A stretch of DNA of 64,000 bases from Urechis unicinctus (Eukaryota > Annelida > Polychaeta > Xenopneusta > Urechidae). Of the stretch, positions 24,026 to 35,259 are shown in pieces; the first letter of the stretch is position 1; every line of letters starts with the position of its first letter. The translations under genes and the position numbers were made by a program. The stretch is taken from contig CM067348.1 in the NCBI GenBank assembly GCA_034190875.2, forward strand, positions 7,165,563-7,229,562, given 5' to 3'. Below the pieces are notes generated by a model. The model made no database searches and was not told the DNA's origin. It worked only from the letters and a program-made list of their open reading frames with translations.

Positions 24026-25404
24026 AGCGTCCATGAATGCATTGCTGGTCCATCGTATGTCCGACGCGTCCACTCTTATTCCTACTGTTAAGCGGAATGA
24101 CGCAATGGATTACGTTTGTTTCTTTCTCTGTGAATAGACGCGAGGATACTGCATTTTACATCCCTAATGAGCTACGCTCGCACATGGCCAGTCGCATGAC
24201 GATCTCCTCGCGGGCTTCACCAACTTGGGAGAAAAACAATATCAATTGTCGCCTCCGCGGAATAGGGACGGAGCTTACCACGAATGCGCCTTAGTCGATT
24301 GTCGTAGAGTAAAATGTGAGATTTTTTTCTGAAGATCACCTGTTTATGCTGTACAAAAAGTATAACATTAGGATAATTATTCAAGGCCTTTGCATATTAA
24401 ACGAATGTCAGGCCTGCGCAATCAACGCACCTTTAAGGTTCTGGTCCTGGTGACATGCAACGATAACATTGACTGACATGGTACTCCTAATTCCAGTGAT
24501 CTCGGATATCATACGATATAATGGCCGACTTTAATTCGCTGTATCGCGGTGAACAGATGTAACACAGGGTCAAAATAGAAATGCCAACCCTTCTTTGTTA
24601 AAATTGCCTGTAACCAAGCGATGAATATTACATAAGTAAACACGAGACGAAATAAGTTGTGAAATAAGTGAAATATGCCACATAAGTCAGAGATTACAAA
24701 TATGACATTCTGAATTTGCCGTCCGTTGGAGGCTGAAGCCATTCGGAAATATCAGTGACTGATATCCTCTGTATCAACAAAGTCTAGACAAGAGGATACA
24801 CAAGCGTGGGTGGCAGTCCATTCATAACAATGTAGGTGCACAATGGAAACAATGGAACAAAAGCGACGCCATTATGTGTGACTTGAAAGTCAGAGCCGCT
24901 AATGCCCACCTGTATGTAAGAGCGGCATTGTGTCCGTTAATTAGGCATCACATGTAACCGGCGCTAAGTCAAAGCAGACAAGCTCTCAATATATGTCACT
25001 ATTTAATTGCTGGTTGATTCTGCATCTAAGTGCTAACCTGTGGTTGCATCTTTTCAGCTTTTACCCACGCTTGCTTTCGCACTTAAGGTCATGTGTGTGG
25101 GTGATGCTGTTCTTCGATGCTTACCTATGCTTGCTTCGCACCTGTCTTGCACGCCGTATTTAATATCAATTAATGATATCAAGAGGGACCTATTCTATTG
25201 GTTTTTGGCTGTTTTCATCATTTAACCCCCCTTTGTTGGCTTCTTTTGAACCTGATCAACTAAAGTTCATTTGATCAATTCACCCCACCTCCCCTCCCAC
25301 TTGAATCGTCATCAGAAATGTTATACGGTGAGGCTTCAACAGTGTTTACAATTCCACCAGCTAACTATACTATTGGGTTGGTAAGCAGCCACACTCGAGA
25401 CCTA
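24026..25404. other. no gene recognised
   Basis: About 1.4 kb without a convincing frame. Short Val/Ser-rich frames overlap on both strands. Confidence 0.5.
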
Positions 25405-25563
25405 TAGTTGAGTCAAAGTACGGTTTGACCCCCAAAAAATTGCAAGAAAAGCTTTTTTTGTCTTTTTGTGTTCAATTAGCTGTACTTAAGCGCATCCTAA
25501 AAGTTTACCAAATTTGAGCCACCGGAAAGTGGTGAAATTACATAATATCCAATACGGCCGCAA
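25405..25563 (+). repeat. left terminal inverted repeat of the 25.4-29.4 kb element
   Basis: Pairs in inverted orientation with 29250-29406. The conserved blocks include TTACCAAA (25505-25512) and CCGGAAAGTGG (25522-25532). Confidence 0.85.
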
Positions 25564-25936
25564 TTGAATTATGAATGTACAGCAAACTTTTTAATGGTTG
25601 GTTTTAGACCCCATAAATGTATTACAAACATATATAAATGTGATACCTTAGATTCAAATAAGGTTATGATGAATTCACTTGGATGTCCCTATGACGTAGT
25701 ATTGCATCATAATGACGAAGTGGGTTGCTGAATAGATCAAGACCGCCAGAACTGGTAGAAAACCAACATTTCGGCTCTTGATAATCAATCAGATGTACAT
25801 ACACAAGGAACCACAACTTGGAAGGGCTATCTACGTCATGGTCATACGCCATACGTCACACATCATAAATTACCAAAATGTCCCAAATAATTGACATAGT
25901 ACACATCTGAATTTTCTTATCAAGTTCAAGTGTCAT

Positions 25937-26248
25937 TCACACAATATAATTGTTCAAAAACACAGCATGGTTATTATCATCACAATCTTCTCTCTCGGAA
26001 CCGTCTATGGTAGAATCACTATTATGCGGATTGTAACATGGTCCACAAGCAGAAGTACATGGAAGACCGTACTTCCTGCAACTACATCGAGTATTACTAC
26101 AACCTGTTGTACAGTTACAATGGATAACCTTGAGAAGCCTTTCTGGCACAGCTTTCTGGTCAGTCATAACAGGTAACAAAATGTTGCCTTCACACTTCCA
26201 ACCCCAGTCTTTTGGGTCCATGTTTTCATCCTTTCCCATCCACACCAT
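25937..26248 (-). pseudogene. Cys-rich C-terminal block of the nuclease element
   Basis: About 100 codons: DPKDWGWKCEGNILLPVMTD, then VIHCNCTTGCSNTRCSCRKY-GLPC and CGPC. The pattern C-x-C-x3-C-x4-C-x-C-x6-C-x3-C-x2-C resembles CXC/tesmin-type zinc modules. It is the last block of the element's protein and lies in a different frame from the nuclease block just upstream. An acidic tail (DGSEREDCDDNN) follows. Confidence 0.65.
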
Positions 26249-26254
26249 GATCTG

Positions 26255-26881
26255 TTAAAATGAACGTTGAGAGTGGAACTTTGCCGCAGATTCCGTTGGG
26301 GGCAATTTCTCGGGCTTCACAAATGATTTAGCAGATGAAACCTTTTTAGCAAGCAATGTATTTTTTCCTCCAAACAAAGAAACAAAGACTTTGCATCCTG
26401 AGTCAACTATTGTTGCCACATCCTGACCAGCTGTAGTAAAGGTCTTTGCACAAGCTCTTATCTGAGAATCATTTTTCATCACTTTTTGGAAAAGGGATTT
26501 CTTGCCAATACCATAAATCATGGAAGTGCTATCACAACCTGTAAAAGCATGTACAAACAGCAGCTGTGAAGATATGTCATTTCCCAGGGGTTCCTTCAGA
26601 CCCACAATATCATATACATGTTTTGCTATCTTTTTGTCCGAACGAAAGTGGAGTTTCTTGCTGTCCCTCTCAGTGTAATGTAGAAGCAGAATCAGAAGGT
26701 CCGTGTCTTCCCCAGTCAAAGTTGTGTCTCGAACTTTTACAGATGTTGTTGCTGCCTTCACAATATGAACATCTGCATCTCCATGCGCATTGATGACTTC
26801 GCAACCCCTCTGTTTCAGTCTGTCACTGATGAGGAGGATTAGTTTCTGTTTATTAGAGTCCCTTGATAAGAAATCCTCCAT
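26255..26881 (-). pseudogene. PIN/XPG-like nuclease block
   Basis: A 208-codon frame. GCEVINAHGDADVHI (residues 27-40), LTGEDTDLLILL (55-66) and FVHAFTGCDSTSMIYGIGKK (109-128) follow the order of FEN1/XPG nucleases, whose words are pgEADaqla, teDsDlL and GCDY..sIkGIG. The acidic residues needed for two-metal chemistry are therefore present. Role in the element is presumably DNA cutting during transposition or processing. The nuclease assignment is by motif order only. Confidence 0.6.
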
Positions 26882-27229
26882 TCTGCCAGAGGAAAAGACA
26901 CAAGCGGGTGTAATTTCGTTTGTCGTCTCCGATGTTCATTGTCCTTGATGCTAGGCTCTTCACTGTATCCGTCAAAAACTACTGTGGCTTGTCCATACTT
27001 GGAAAGGGTGAGATTGGCATACTCCTCGACAATTTCCTCGTAGGTCATCCCTTTTTACCAAGACAGACGGTGAAGTAAGGAGCCTCCGTCAAGCACAAAA
27101 TGTTCGGAATCTGGCGTCAAATCTGTTAGAACGGCCATATTGGAGCTGGAGGATTCATTTGCGTAATCCCGTAGAGCATCAGCCAACTGTGGCTTGTCAG
27201 CCTTCTGGAACACATGTTTTGCCGCGAAT
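26839..27229 (-). pseudogene. middle block of the nuclease element
   Basis: Two frame segments. The first (to about 27062) reads FAAKHVFQKADKPQLADALR and FVLDGGSLLHRLSW. The second (27048-26839) reads MTYEEIVEEYANLTLSKYGQ, then VVFDGYSEEPSIKDNEHRRR. YG-A-VVFDGY..PS.KD.EHxRR is a recurrent signature of this protein family and carries a further conserved Asp that could belong to the nuclease site. Confidence 0.6.
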
Positions 27230-27281
27230 AGGGGGCAGGAGGATATGGACTAAGTTCGTAATCCATGATATCTTGCAGTGT

Positions 27282-27982
27282 TTAGTCGCCAGCTTGTGAA
27301 ACTACAAGAAATCTCTGGAGTTCAGAATTTATCATTTGTTCGGTATTCGCTTTCACTAACAATGAGTGATAAAGAGTCTTGGCTTTGTCCTTTCGTTTAA
27401 AGGAATAAGTGAATATTGGCTGCCCAACCATTTTTTGTACTATGGCCTTGCCGACAGCTTCATATTCATGTTCATTGACATCTGCGTTGGCCACTACACC
27501 AGTCACAACATTTCTTAATGAAGAATCCTCAGCAAATGGATTGCAGTCAACTAATTTTTGCATCAGTTTAGTACTGTCCACATAATCACGTTGCACCCTT
27601 GGCACTGTGGCGTCTTTGTGCTGTTCACTTGAGGTAAATGATTGTTTAGAGAACTCTTGAATCGCAAGGTTGTACGCAGATGATACGGATGATGACAGTG
27701 TCCAGATGGTCCTTAGTTCCTCTGGCATGCCACTTCCTTTGGTTAGACCACCGCTACTTTGGAGGGAACGCATGATAGTCTGTTCAATAGTTAGATCCGA
27801 TCCCAATCCTGGTCTGTCCTCCTAATAACATGTAGGCCGTTTTCAAATTTTGTAACAATGTCTGGATGCTTGTGACCTAGTTCATTCATGCACTGTATGT
27901 AGAGGTATGCAGACTTAACATAATTGAAATGTCCAGCAGCTGCGAATATCGGAATGCAATCAGACACTGCACTGAGATGCAT
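27282..27982 (-). pseudogene. N-terminal block of the nuclease element
   Basis: Two overlapping frames (27982-27791 and 27806-27282). They read IFAAAGHFNYVKSAYLYIQC, then WD-x-SDLTIEQTIMRSLQSS-GGLTKGSGM, then a helical region with FKRKDKAKTL. FAAAGH.NY.KSA..Y and L.IEQ..MRS..S.GGLT.G.GM are the family's N-terminal signatures. The frames overlap by 16 bp, so one small indel separates them. Confidence 0.6.
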
Positions 27983-28681
27983 TCTCCAGTCGCCTTAGCG
28001 ATCAACCGAGACAGTCCTTAGTAAGAGCATGAATATAATGAAATCATATAAAACACAAGATTGTGCAACCACAAGTGGGCACAGCTCATTCGAAGATGAT
28101 GGACCTTTCCCTTCCGATTAATCCCATATACAGGGACTATATATATTTTCATGGGTAGAACCCTTTAAACATGTGATAGCACTGAAACAAATTATCTACA
28201 ATTTTCACTGCTTTTGAAATGAGCAGCTTCCAATAGCAGGCTTCTGGCAATTTCGAATATTTCTAGCTTTGGCTTCCCATATAATGTAGGCATACCATTG
28301 AACAATGTGGTTTCACTTTCATTATGACTATTCTATCTACTCAGGCCTGAAATGGGCCTATTTTAATCTTGTTTCACCTACCTTCAGGGTCAGGAGATGC
28401 AGAAGATAATTGGTAATATCAGAGTTGTCTACATGATTAGTTTGTTTTTGTTGATTTCAGGAATATTGTGTTAACAAGAGATAATGAAGTAATGAGCTGC
28501 TTTTGTTTTGATCTTTGATGAAAGGATAGATGGCAGCACTTTAATCATATGGAGAGCTAATTAGTAAAAATTTACCTGTATCCTTATCCTTGTTTGTCAT
28601 TATTATAAGGGCTTGTATGCTCGCAGTAACAACCAAATGCCAATTAGAAATGTGATTGCTTAAGATAACATGGGCCGGGAT

Positions 28682-28695
28682 GGGGGGGGGGGGGG
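28682..28695 (+). repeat. G14 homopolymer inside the transposon
   Basis: Fourteen G in a row within a G-rich, T-interrupted patch (28675-28735), capable of G-quadruplex formation. Confidence 0.95.
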
Positions 28696-29249
28696 TGGCC
28701 TCATTGGAGGTTGGCGGGGTGGGGTGGGGGTCAGCTAGGATTACTCCTAACGAACAGGGCACCTTCATCAGAACTCTGTATCAATGACACTGAGCTGAAA
28801 TGAAACAAAACCCAACTCCTAAAGCACGCTTACAGCAGCGTTTTCGTGTGAGAAATATCAAATCATGAACCAAGGAGACATTTCAAACAAATACCAAACA
28901 GGGGTAAAAATCCTGAAATTGACCAAGATTTACCCTCCAATTTTAGGGAACCTTTGCTATCTTAATGTTCAGACCTTAAACAACAATGAAAAACCAAGAA
29001 ACATTAGTTCTTGCAATTCCTTAATTAATTGGGAAATATAAGGTTTCCTTAATATGTACCCAAAATACCAGTTTTGGGGTAGGGGTGCCCCTATTGCACC
29101 CCCATCGGGATGTCACACATGAAAGAAATCAGGTTCAGGTGAAAGGTTGACCTCAAAAACATTAGAAAACATACTTACATAATCAGTTTTGGGTTAAAAA
29201 ATGGCTGAGTTATGGACAGCCAAAAATATTCAAGCATTTTAACAATTTT

Positions 29250-29406
29250 GGCGGCCATCTTAGAAATTGCCTAATTAACCCACTTTCCGGTCATCCGAGT
29301 TTGGTAAACTTTTAGTTTGTTAATCTACAGAAGTTCAGGAACCAAAAACATCCAAGAAACATTTTTTGGGGGTTGACCCCTTTTTTTCCATATATTGACC
29401 CGACTA
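29250..29406 (-). repeat. right terminal inverted repeat of the 25.4-29.4 kb element
   Basis: The reverse complement begins TAGTCGGGTCAA and carries GGTCAACCCCCAAAAAAT, AAAAGTTTACCAAA, CCGGAAAGTGGG and TGGCCGCC in the same order as the left end. Confidence 0.85.
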
Positions 29407-29409
29407 CTA

Positions 29410-31430
29410 TTGCCAGTACCTGCCACGCACAGATAAGATAAGATTGGTTGTGTATTCAGATGATGGCTAGTCTTCCTTGCTGTCAGCTGCTGATTCACCT
29501 AACACAGCATACCTGGTGCTGTTCCCTTGAATTAGTATCAATTGAGCCCGCAAGTAGTTCGTGATGTAGTGATATGACCAGGTTAGGCATGACAGGTATA
29601 CGGTGAACTTGTCGCCATTCGCGCAACTCACAATCACACAACCTCCCCACGCGCTTAGCTGATGACTGACGTACATCGTATGGTGACTTCGTACAAAACA
29701 GCGCGAGAATACATGGTTGAGTCCGCTACACAGATATGAACCTTCCATAGGACGCCAAAGCGCGCCTTGTCAACCAATATGTCGTCCTTATCGTAACGAA
29801 CCACCAAGGTGATAATGACAGGGTTTTAATAGCGCGTATCCGTAACCTACACACCGCAGATGCACGACTCGTTAACACTGATATCATGCTTCTGCATTAG
29901 AACCGACCAATTACGTCACTGGGATCAGCCGACGTCGTGAAATAACCCCCACACATGGATGCTCGGGTCAAAGTAGTCTTGCGCGGACCATAATTATACG
30001 GGTAAGGGTCAGGAGTACTCTTTGAACACGAGGAAGTGATTGCATACAATGACGAGGAATTGTAAGTGGGAATTATCCGGAAACCGCAGTTCCCTGTTAC
30101 GAATCGCTAAGAGCTGAAGCGAGTTGCCTCATCTGCGCTGTTGTGGTAGTATATTGACCCTAGTTACACCATGTAGTGTTTATATTATCATTTCACTTGC
30201 CCCGCCCCATCCACTTGTTCCACCAACCAGAACCACCATCCCTACCTGACGTCACCGCTACTTATGATCAGCCTTCTCGCCACATACGTATCCTGTCGGG
30301 TGTATTATTCCTTAATGCAAGTCGTGCGGCAGTGGTGAAACCCTATCAGCGATTATCCTGGTGGTGGGCGCAAGCACTAACTAGGTTCCCCCAACAGGTA
30401 TTATAGAATCAATTATATTACGACCTGATAGGCGGCTTGGCGAGGTAGACCAACCTTGACTTTTGATGTAATAATGACTGACGACAAAATTAGCATGACC
30501 TAGTCATTAGCATCGACGTGTCAATCACCTGTCTAGTACAGGTGTGTCGGTAGGCGAGGCTCCCATTCTCAGAGCGAAGGGAATGTCCATGTGCGAGGTT
30601 GGATCGTGTACAGCTAGGCTACACAGCAATAGATAAAGCATATCAACCCCGCCCATTGACAAAGCATAGTCCACTTTTCTATGGGAAGTTTAAGGCTTAG
30701 AATCCAGTAAATAACCATACAATTAGCAATCTGACATATTAGTGAGAGTTTTGTTCCTTGTTATGCCACCAGGGACTAATTTCATTACCAGTACAACATC
30801 GGACCGAATAAAAAGTCATATTATCCCTTAGATATGTTAATATCGAGACCCTCTTTGACTTAAATCAAACTTGGCGATCATCCGGTCCAATGCCTGACCA
30901 GACAGCATCATGAAATAGACCACACCCACCCCACCAACAAGCTCCCTGTAGATATGTACTCGTACTCGAGTACAACGGCGCTTTTTTCCGATTACTCACT
31001 AGCTTATACCAGCATTCCACAAACATCGCGAGGCAATTGTTACGCCTTGCTTCACGAAAACATTCTTAACTGAAATGGACCATAGTGGCATATCCTCACA
31101 CCACAACTTCCGTTTAATTCCGAATATAACCGATTCTTAGCGACGTCACGTGGGCCGTAGAGGTTACGTTTTTGTTTAGCTGTTGCTTGTTACATTTCAT
31201 TCGGAGTAAAGCATTTGTAATATCTAATAGCTCCTGGAAACAGGGGAAGTTTTGCTAGTTCGGTTCATCCAGCTGTTATCCATCCACGCACACATTTAGC
31301 TGCATGGGACAACACATATATCCATAGCTCGGGGCCGTTTCTCAGCGCTGATCCAATCCTTCGGTGCATGATGCTCGTTCTGGGGCACCTTGAGGCAAAC
31401 CAAACACGCGGGGGAGTCCAGACAAGCAAG
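29410..31430. other. intergenic, upstream of the calmodulin-like gene
   Basis: Two kilobases of unique, less AT-rich sequence without credible frames. It probably holds upstream regulatory DNA of the gene at 31.4 kb. A GACGTCACGTGGG cluster (CRE half-site plus CACGTG E-box) lies at about 31142-31154, and a 12-bp palindrome GTACTCGAGTAC lies near 30964. Confidence 0.45.
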
Positions 31431-31435
31431 GAGGG

Positions 31436-31443
31436 TATATAAA
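31436..31443 (+). promoter_or_regulatory. TATA box of the calmodulin-like gene
   Basis: TATATAAA in a GC-richer context (GAGGG before, GGAGGAC after). Transcription would start about 30 bp on, near 31464-31468, giving a leader of about 155 bp before the ATG at 31622. No competing ATG lies in frame ahead of it. Confidence 0.7.
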
Positions 31444-31621
31444 GGAGGACTCGGGGTTTACACAGAGAACGCTGTGGTGACAGTCAACACGATACGATTG
31501 GAGTTTCCATGATTCCTAGAGCATTATAGGACATCATTTCGGACGCAGATACACTGCCTGGCATTATTTCTGGCATATCACGCACCTGCCAAACATTTCG
31601 TCCAAACGCATATTCACGAAG

Positions 31622-34034
31622 ATGGTGCTTACCCCATTTCGAAGGAACTATGGAGGCGGCAAGCGAATGCTACCTCGTAAGTCCTCCACGCCCTCCTTAG
31701 GACGCTCATCGCGGAGCTCGCCTTCGCCGAAATCCCGACGACGGCTGCGGGGATTGGTCATGCCGGACCCCAATACCATCCGCGTGCCAACCAAAGTGGA
31801 AGATCTAACCGAGGAACAAATGAACGGTGAGTCGACATTTTCTCGTTGCGTTGACAAAGCGACATTCAGATTGATATCACTGGTTTTGCTCGCTTATAAT
31901 AATTGAAGCATTGCTTTGTAAAATTGCTACTAAACATTAAGTATATAAAAGATGAGAGCATAGATAACAAGAAGTGAAAATTGTTGATACTCTAAATATA
32001 GCCTGTACACATATAGTGCAATTTAAATCCTCGCGTGCCCGTACAAAGATACTCGGGTTTTGATATCGCTGGCCGTATTGCGTGGCTTTAAATTGAAACT
32101 TATTGCCATTTTGGTTTACGATAACATCTTCAGCGCCATCGCCAACTTTACACGAATCTATTGCTGACATAGGCTTATGAACAATCCCCCTTAGGGCGAT
32201 AATACGATCGTTATACCGTCCCAGGATCTGGCGGCATGTGGGGAAGGGGGGAGGGGGGTAGGGGAGGGGGGTTGCCCAGCGCCGACGTCAGCTATTGATC
32301 GAACCCGCCGAGATAAATTCACCTGGCTCAGGTGAAACACCAACGATGACATCATTGCTGAAGGTGTTTCTCCCGGGCCGTGCTTAAATCCCGCTTACGT
32401 TATTACCGCGCTGTAAACTAAATGATTCACCCCTTCAGGATAACAGAATGTTTTGGGTGAGATGCTATTACAGCAAGTCTCACTCATTCATCAGTGTATT
32501 ATAACGTGGATAATTACCTACTCGCTGGTTTTTGTTGTTGTTGTTGTACCTGTATTTCGCGTCTTCCACGCATCGCGTTTCTCTGGGTATAGAGTTTCTA
32601 CAAAACTACGTGAATGGAATAGGTAAACATGGTAAACCGCTACACCAGGTTCTCGTGGGGCTCGGCCATCGATAGATATCCACCTGCCTACTGTCAGTCC
32701 ACGTGTTTCACCCAGCAGCCTTATTTTCGCGAACAGCCAATCTCCAGACGTCGGTCGACCTTGTGGATATTGTCACCTTGACAAAGGCGCGTGGTCGTGG
32801 CAATCAATGCCTTATCACGGCTCGTTCATGGACGGCGAGAACAACAACTAGAACGTGTCTCAATGCAATCAAGACCCTATACAAACAGTGAAGAACCACA
32901 CAATCCCACCCTCGTTCTATGCTACACCACGCCTCTCGCCGTCACGCTCTGTTTTAATCTCGCTCAACCCTTTTGCTTTCAGAATGCATGCAGGCGTTCG
33001 CGCTGTTTGATAAGAATGGCGACGGTGTGATTTCGTGTCAGGAGCTCGGTCAGGTGCTACGATCACTGGGTGAAAATCCGACTGAAGGCGACTTGTCCAG
33101 CTCGTCAGCGAACTCGACATCGACAGTGAGTTATTATAATTAGTAATATTATCGTCGTCTGTAAACATGCTATGTCAAGAACACGGATAACATCGGTTGC
33201 TTGTCAATCGGGGTTCATACGAGACAATTTGATTCAAACATTCTATCCATATATCCAGAAATGTGCATGTTTCATTTAATGCCTACAGATAATGGTAGCA
33301 TCGACTTCAGTGAGTTTGTACAACTGATGGGGAAGAAATACATGGAGTGCGATATGGAGGAAGACATCCGGATGGCATTCCGTCTTTTTGACCGTGATGG
33401 CAATGGTAGGTGACATCTACATTAAATCCTCCTGGTTTTATGGGGGGGAAGCGTTATCAGCTGGTCAACGGTTACAGCCTATGTGATACTTGGTAACAAT
33501 GTGGACGTTATTGAAGAGCTAGCAGTGGAAATGTTATAACCTTTGTTATTACTGGGCTCGATAATCTAATGCAACTTCATATATGGAACCGATCGGTCTT
33601 GAGCATATAACCATGGAAGTTGCTGCCCATTTCTACCTGGTTAACTGCATTGTCACGTGATGTGCTGATATCAACTTCTGGAAATCAACCATCGTCTCTA
33701 TGTGCGCCACAGGTATGATCAGCGCTGCTGAGTTCAGACATGTCATGACCAACCTGGGCGATAAGCTGACAGACGAAGAAGCCGACGAAATGCTTCGAGA
33801 AGCCGACGTTAACGGCGATGGCTCCATAGACTACTCGGGTACGCTTCCAGACCCGCTACCTGTAGTCGTGATAGCTACTATGACATCATGTCAAACCACG
33901 CAATTCACCTAATCACTAGCAAGAAATATTTCCTAGTATCATATTGTTTACGTATTCTATGGATATGCTGAGATTTATGTCTAATTTCTTCTTGATTATT
34001 TGTTTCAGAATTCACCAAAATGATCCTAAGTTAG
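31622..34034 (+). CDS. calmodulin-like EF-hand protein, five exons
   Basis: Exons by splice consensus and phase: 31622-31826, 32983-33125, 33289-33405, 33713-33838 and 34009-34034 (stop TAG). The protein would be about 205 residues. Residues 1-65 are a basic, Ser/Arg/Pro-rich extension absent from calmodulin. Four EF-hand loops follow: [36 protein letters not shown] and [12 protein letters not shown]. All have acidic or polar ligands at positions 1, 3, 5 and 12, so all four should bind calcium. RHVMTNLG and [15 protein letters not shown] are almost calmodulin's own text. Oddity: the exon lengths sum to 617, one short of a multiple of 3. In exon 2 the frame departs from family expectation at about 33092-33096 (NPTEGDL then SSSS instead of a [10 protein letters not shown]-like helix). 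That is either a real frameshift or a base error. Function is presumably calcium sensing; the partner is unknown. Confidence 0.85.
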
Positions 34035-35250
34035 AGTTATGCGTTCCATGAGTGGGTGCTTGAACTCGGAGCTGTTTGGAGTAAACGCGTACTCACGTCG
34101 TGTGTTTTGTTAGACAGTTAAGTTTGCTCCACAAAACGGCTGGTTGTGACATTCTTTTGCATGTTCGTGAGGCTATGACCAAGTGAATCGCTTATACACC
34201 TGTTTATATTACCGCGTTACGTGATTTGTATTGTCAGTACAATTGTCAGTCATATTACCTACATAAGTGAACTTATTCAATTGTGGGTTTCGTTCAAGCA
34301 TCTCTATTTTTAACTATGCCATGTCAGAGTTTGTTTATCTTAGTCCTACAACACCTTCTGGATTTGTGAACATTGTAATCAGGTAACTTCAACAGCTGAG
34401 AACAAACAATTCTGTAATCTCCAAGAAATGTGCATATTTTATCTGGTCATGTCATCTGTGATAGTTTGCTAATTTATCTTAAGCGTTGTTCATAGACACT
34501 ATGTTCGGCAAACCACTCTATCTCGACAATGTCGGCACCATTCCACGTATAACTGATTCGATGCGACATTAAATCAGTGAACAGCTTCTATACGCAGGCG
34601 TATGGGAAACATGTCAATATGTATTATTTATCATTTCTGTTGTATTTTGATGTTGTATAATCGGCATACAGATCAAATAGTTAGAAAGCTACTTTAATTT
34701 CTGATTCTGTTGAGATATGTCAATAGAGGAACTAGTTACATTTGATGTACAGTCAATTGTTGTTATATATGCAGAGTGCGACTGGGCTGTAGGTGGTCAG
34801 AGTTAAGCTTTTGCAACAGTGCCTATACAGTTTATACATATTTTTGTTGTTCGACAAATTATTTGTGATGCGAGCTGGGTTGACAGTACACGCATTAGTG
34901 ATAAGGCTTTTGCCAGTTAAGTTTTGATTTTTGCTGCGGCGTGTTCCGTCTTTTAATTAATTTACTTTACCGCACGCCATTTATTGTAGCACTTGGTGTT
35001 GTAATTTGTTGTCTATTTGTTTGTTGTCTATTTTTGTTGTCGATTTTTGTTATATTTTGTGACGCTAGTTTGAATGTTGTTTATCATATGAATTACTGCC
35101 TGGAGATACACGTCATTATACTACATGCACTTTTCATGGGGCAGTGCCCCCCCACATATTATTATTTATTATATTTTATTGAAGTTGTCAATGAGTGTCC
35201 TAGTATAAAGCGTATGTTCGTTTTACTGAAACTGTATTCAGGAGAAAATG

Positions 35251-35256
35251 AATAAA
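35251..35256 (+). terminator. polyadenylation signal, likely for the calmodulin-like gene
   Basis: AATAAA, followed about 10-20 bp later by GT-rich TGCTTGTT. It is the first canonical signal I see after the stop at 34034, implying a 3' untranslated region of about 1.2 kb. The sequence between is T-rich with TTTGTTGTT runs and no other gene. Confidence 0.55.
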
Positions 35257-35259
35257 AAT

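Larger units (their letters stand above)
25405..29406 (-). mobile_element. 4.0-kb DNA transposon with PIN/XPG-like nuclease (Academ-like?)
   Basis: The termini are TAGTTGAGTCAA and its inverse TTGACCCGACTA. Homology between the ends extends inward about 155 bp (GACCCCCAAAAAA, CTAAAAGTTTACCAAA, CCGGAAAGTG, GGCCGC in the same inverted order). A 3-bp direct repeat CTA lies immediately outside both ends (25402-25404 and 29407-29409). Inside, on the minus strand, is a coding region of about 2 kb split into at least six reading-frame blocks, so the copy is inactive. It encodes a protein with a helical N-terminal part, a PIN/XPG-like nuclease core and a Cys-rich tail, a family seen repeatedly in aquatic-invertebrate genomes. 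XPG-like nucleases and 3-4-bp target duplications recall the Academ superfamily, but that name is from memory and unverified. Confidence 0.7.
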
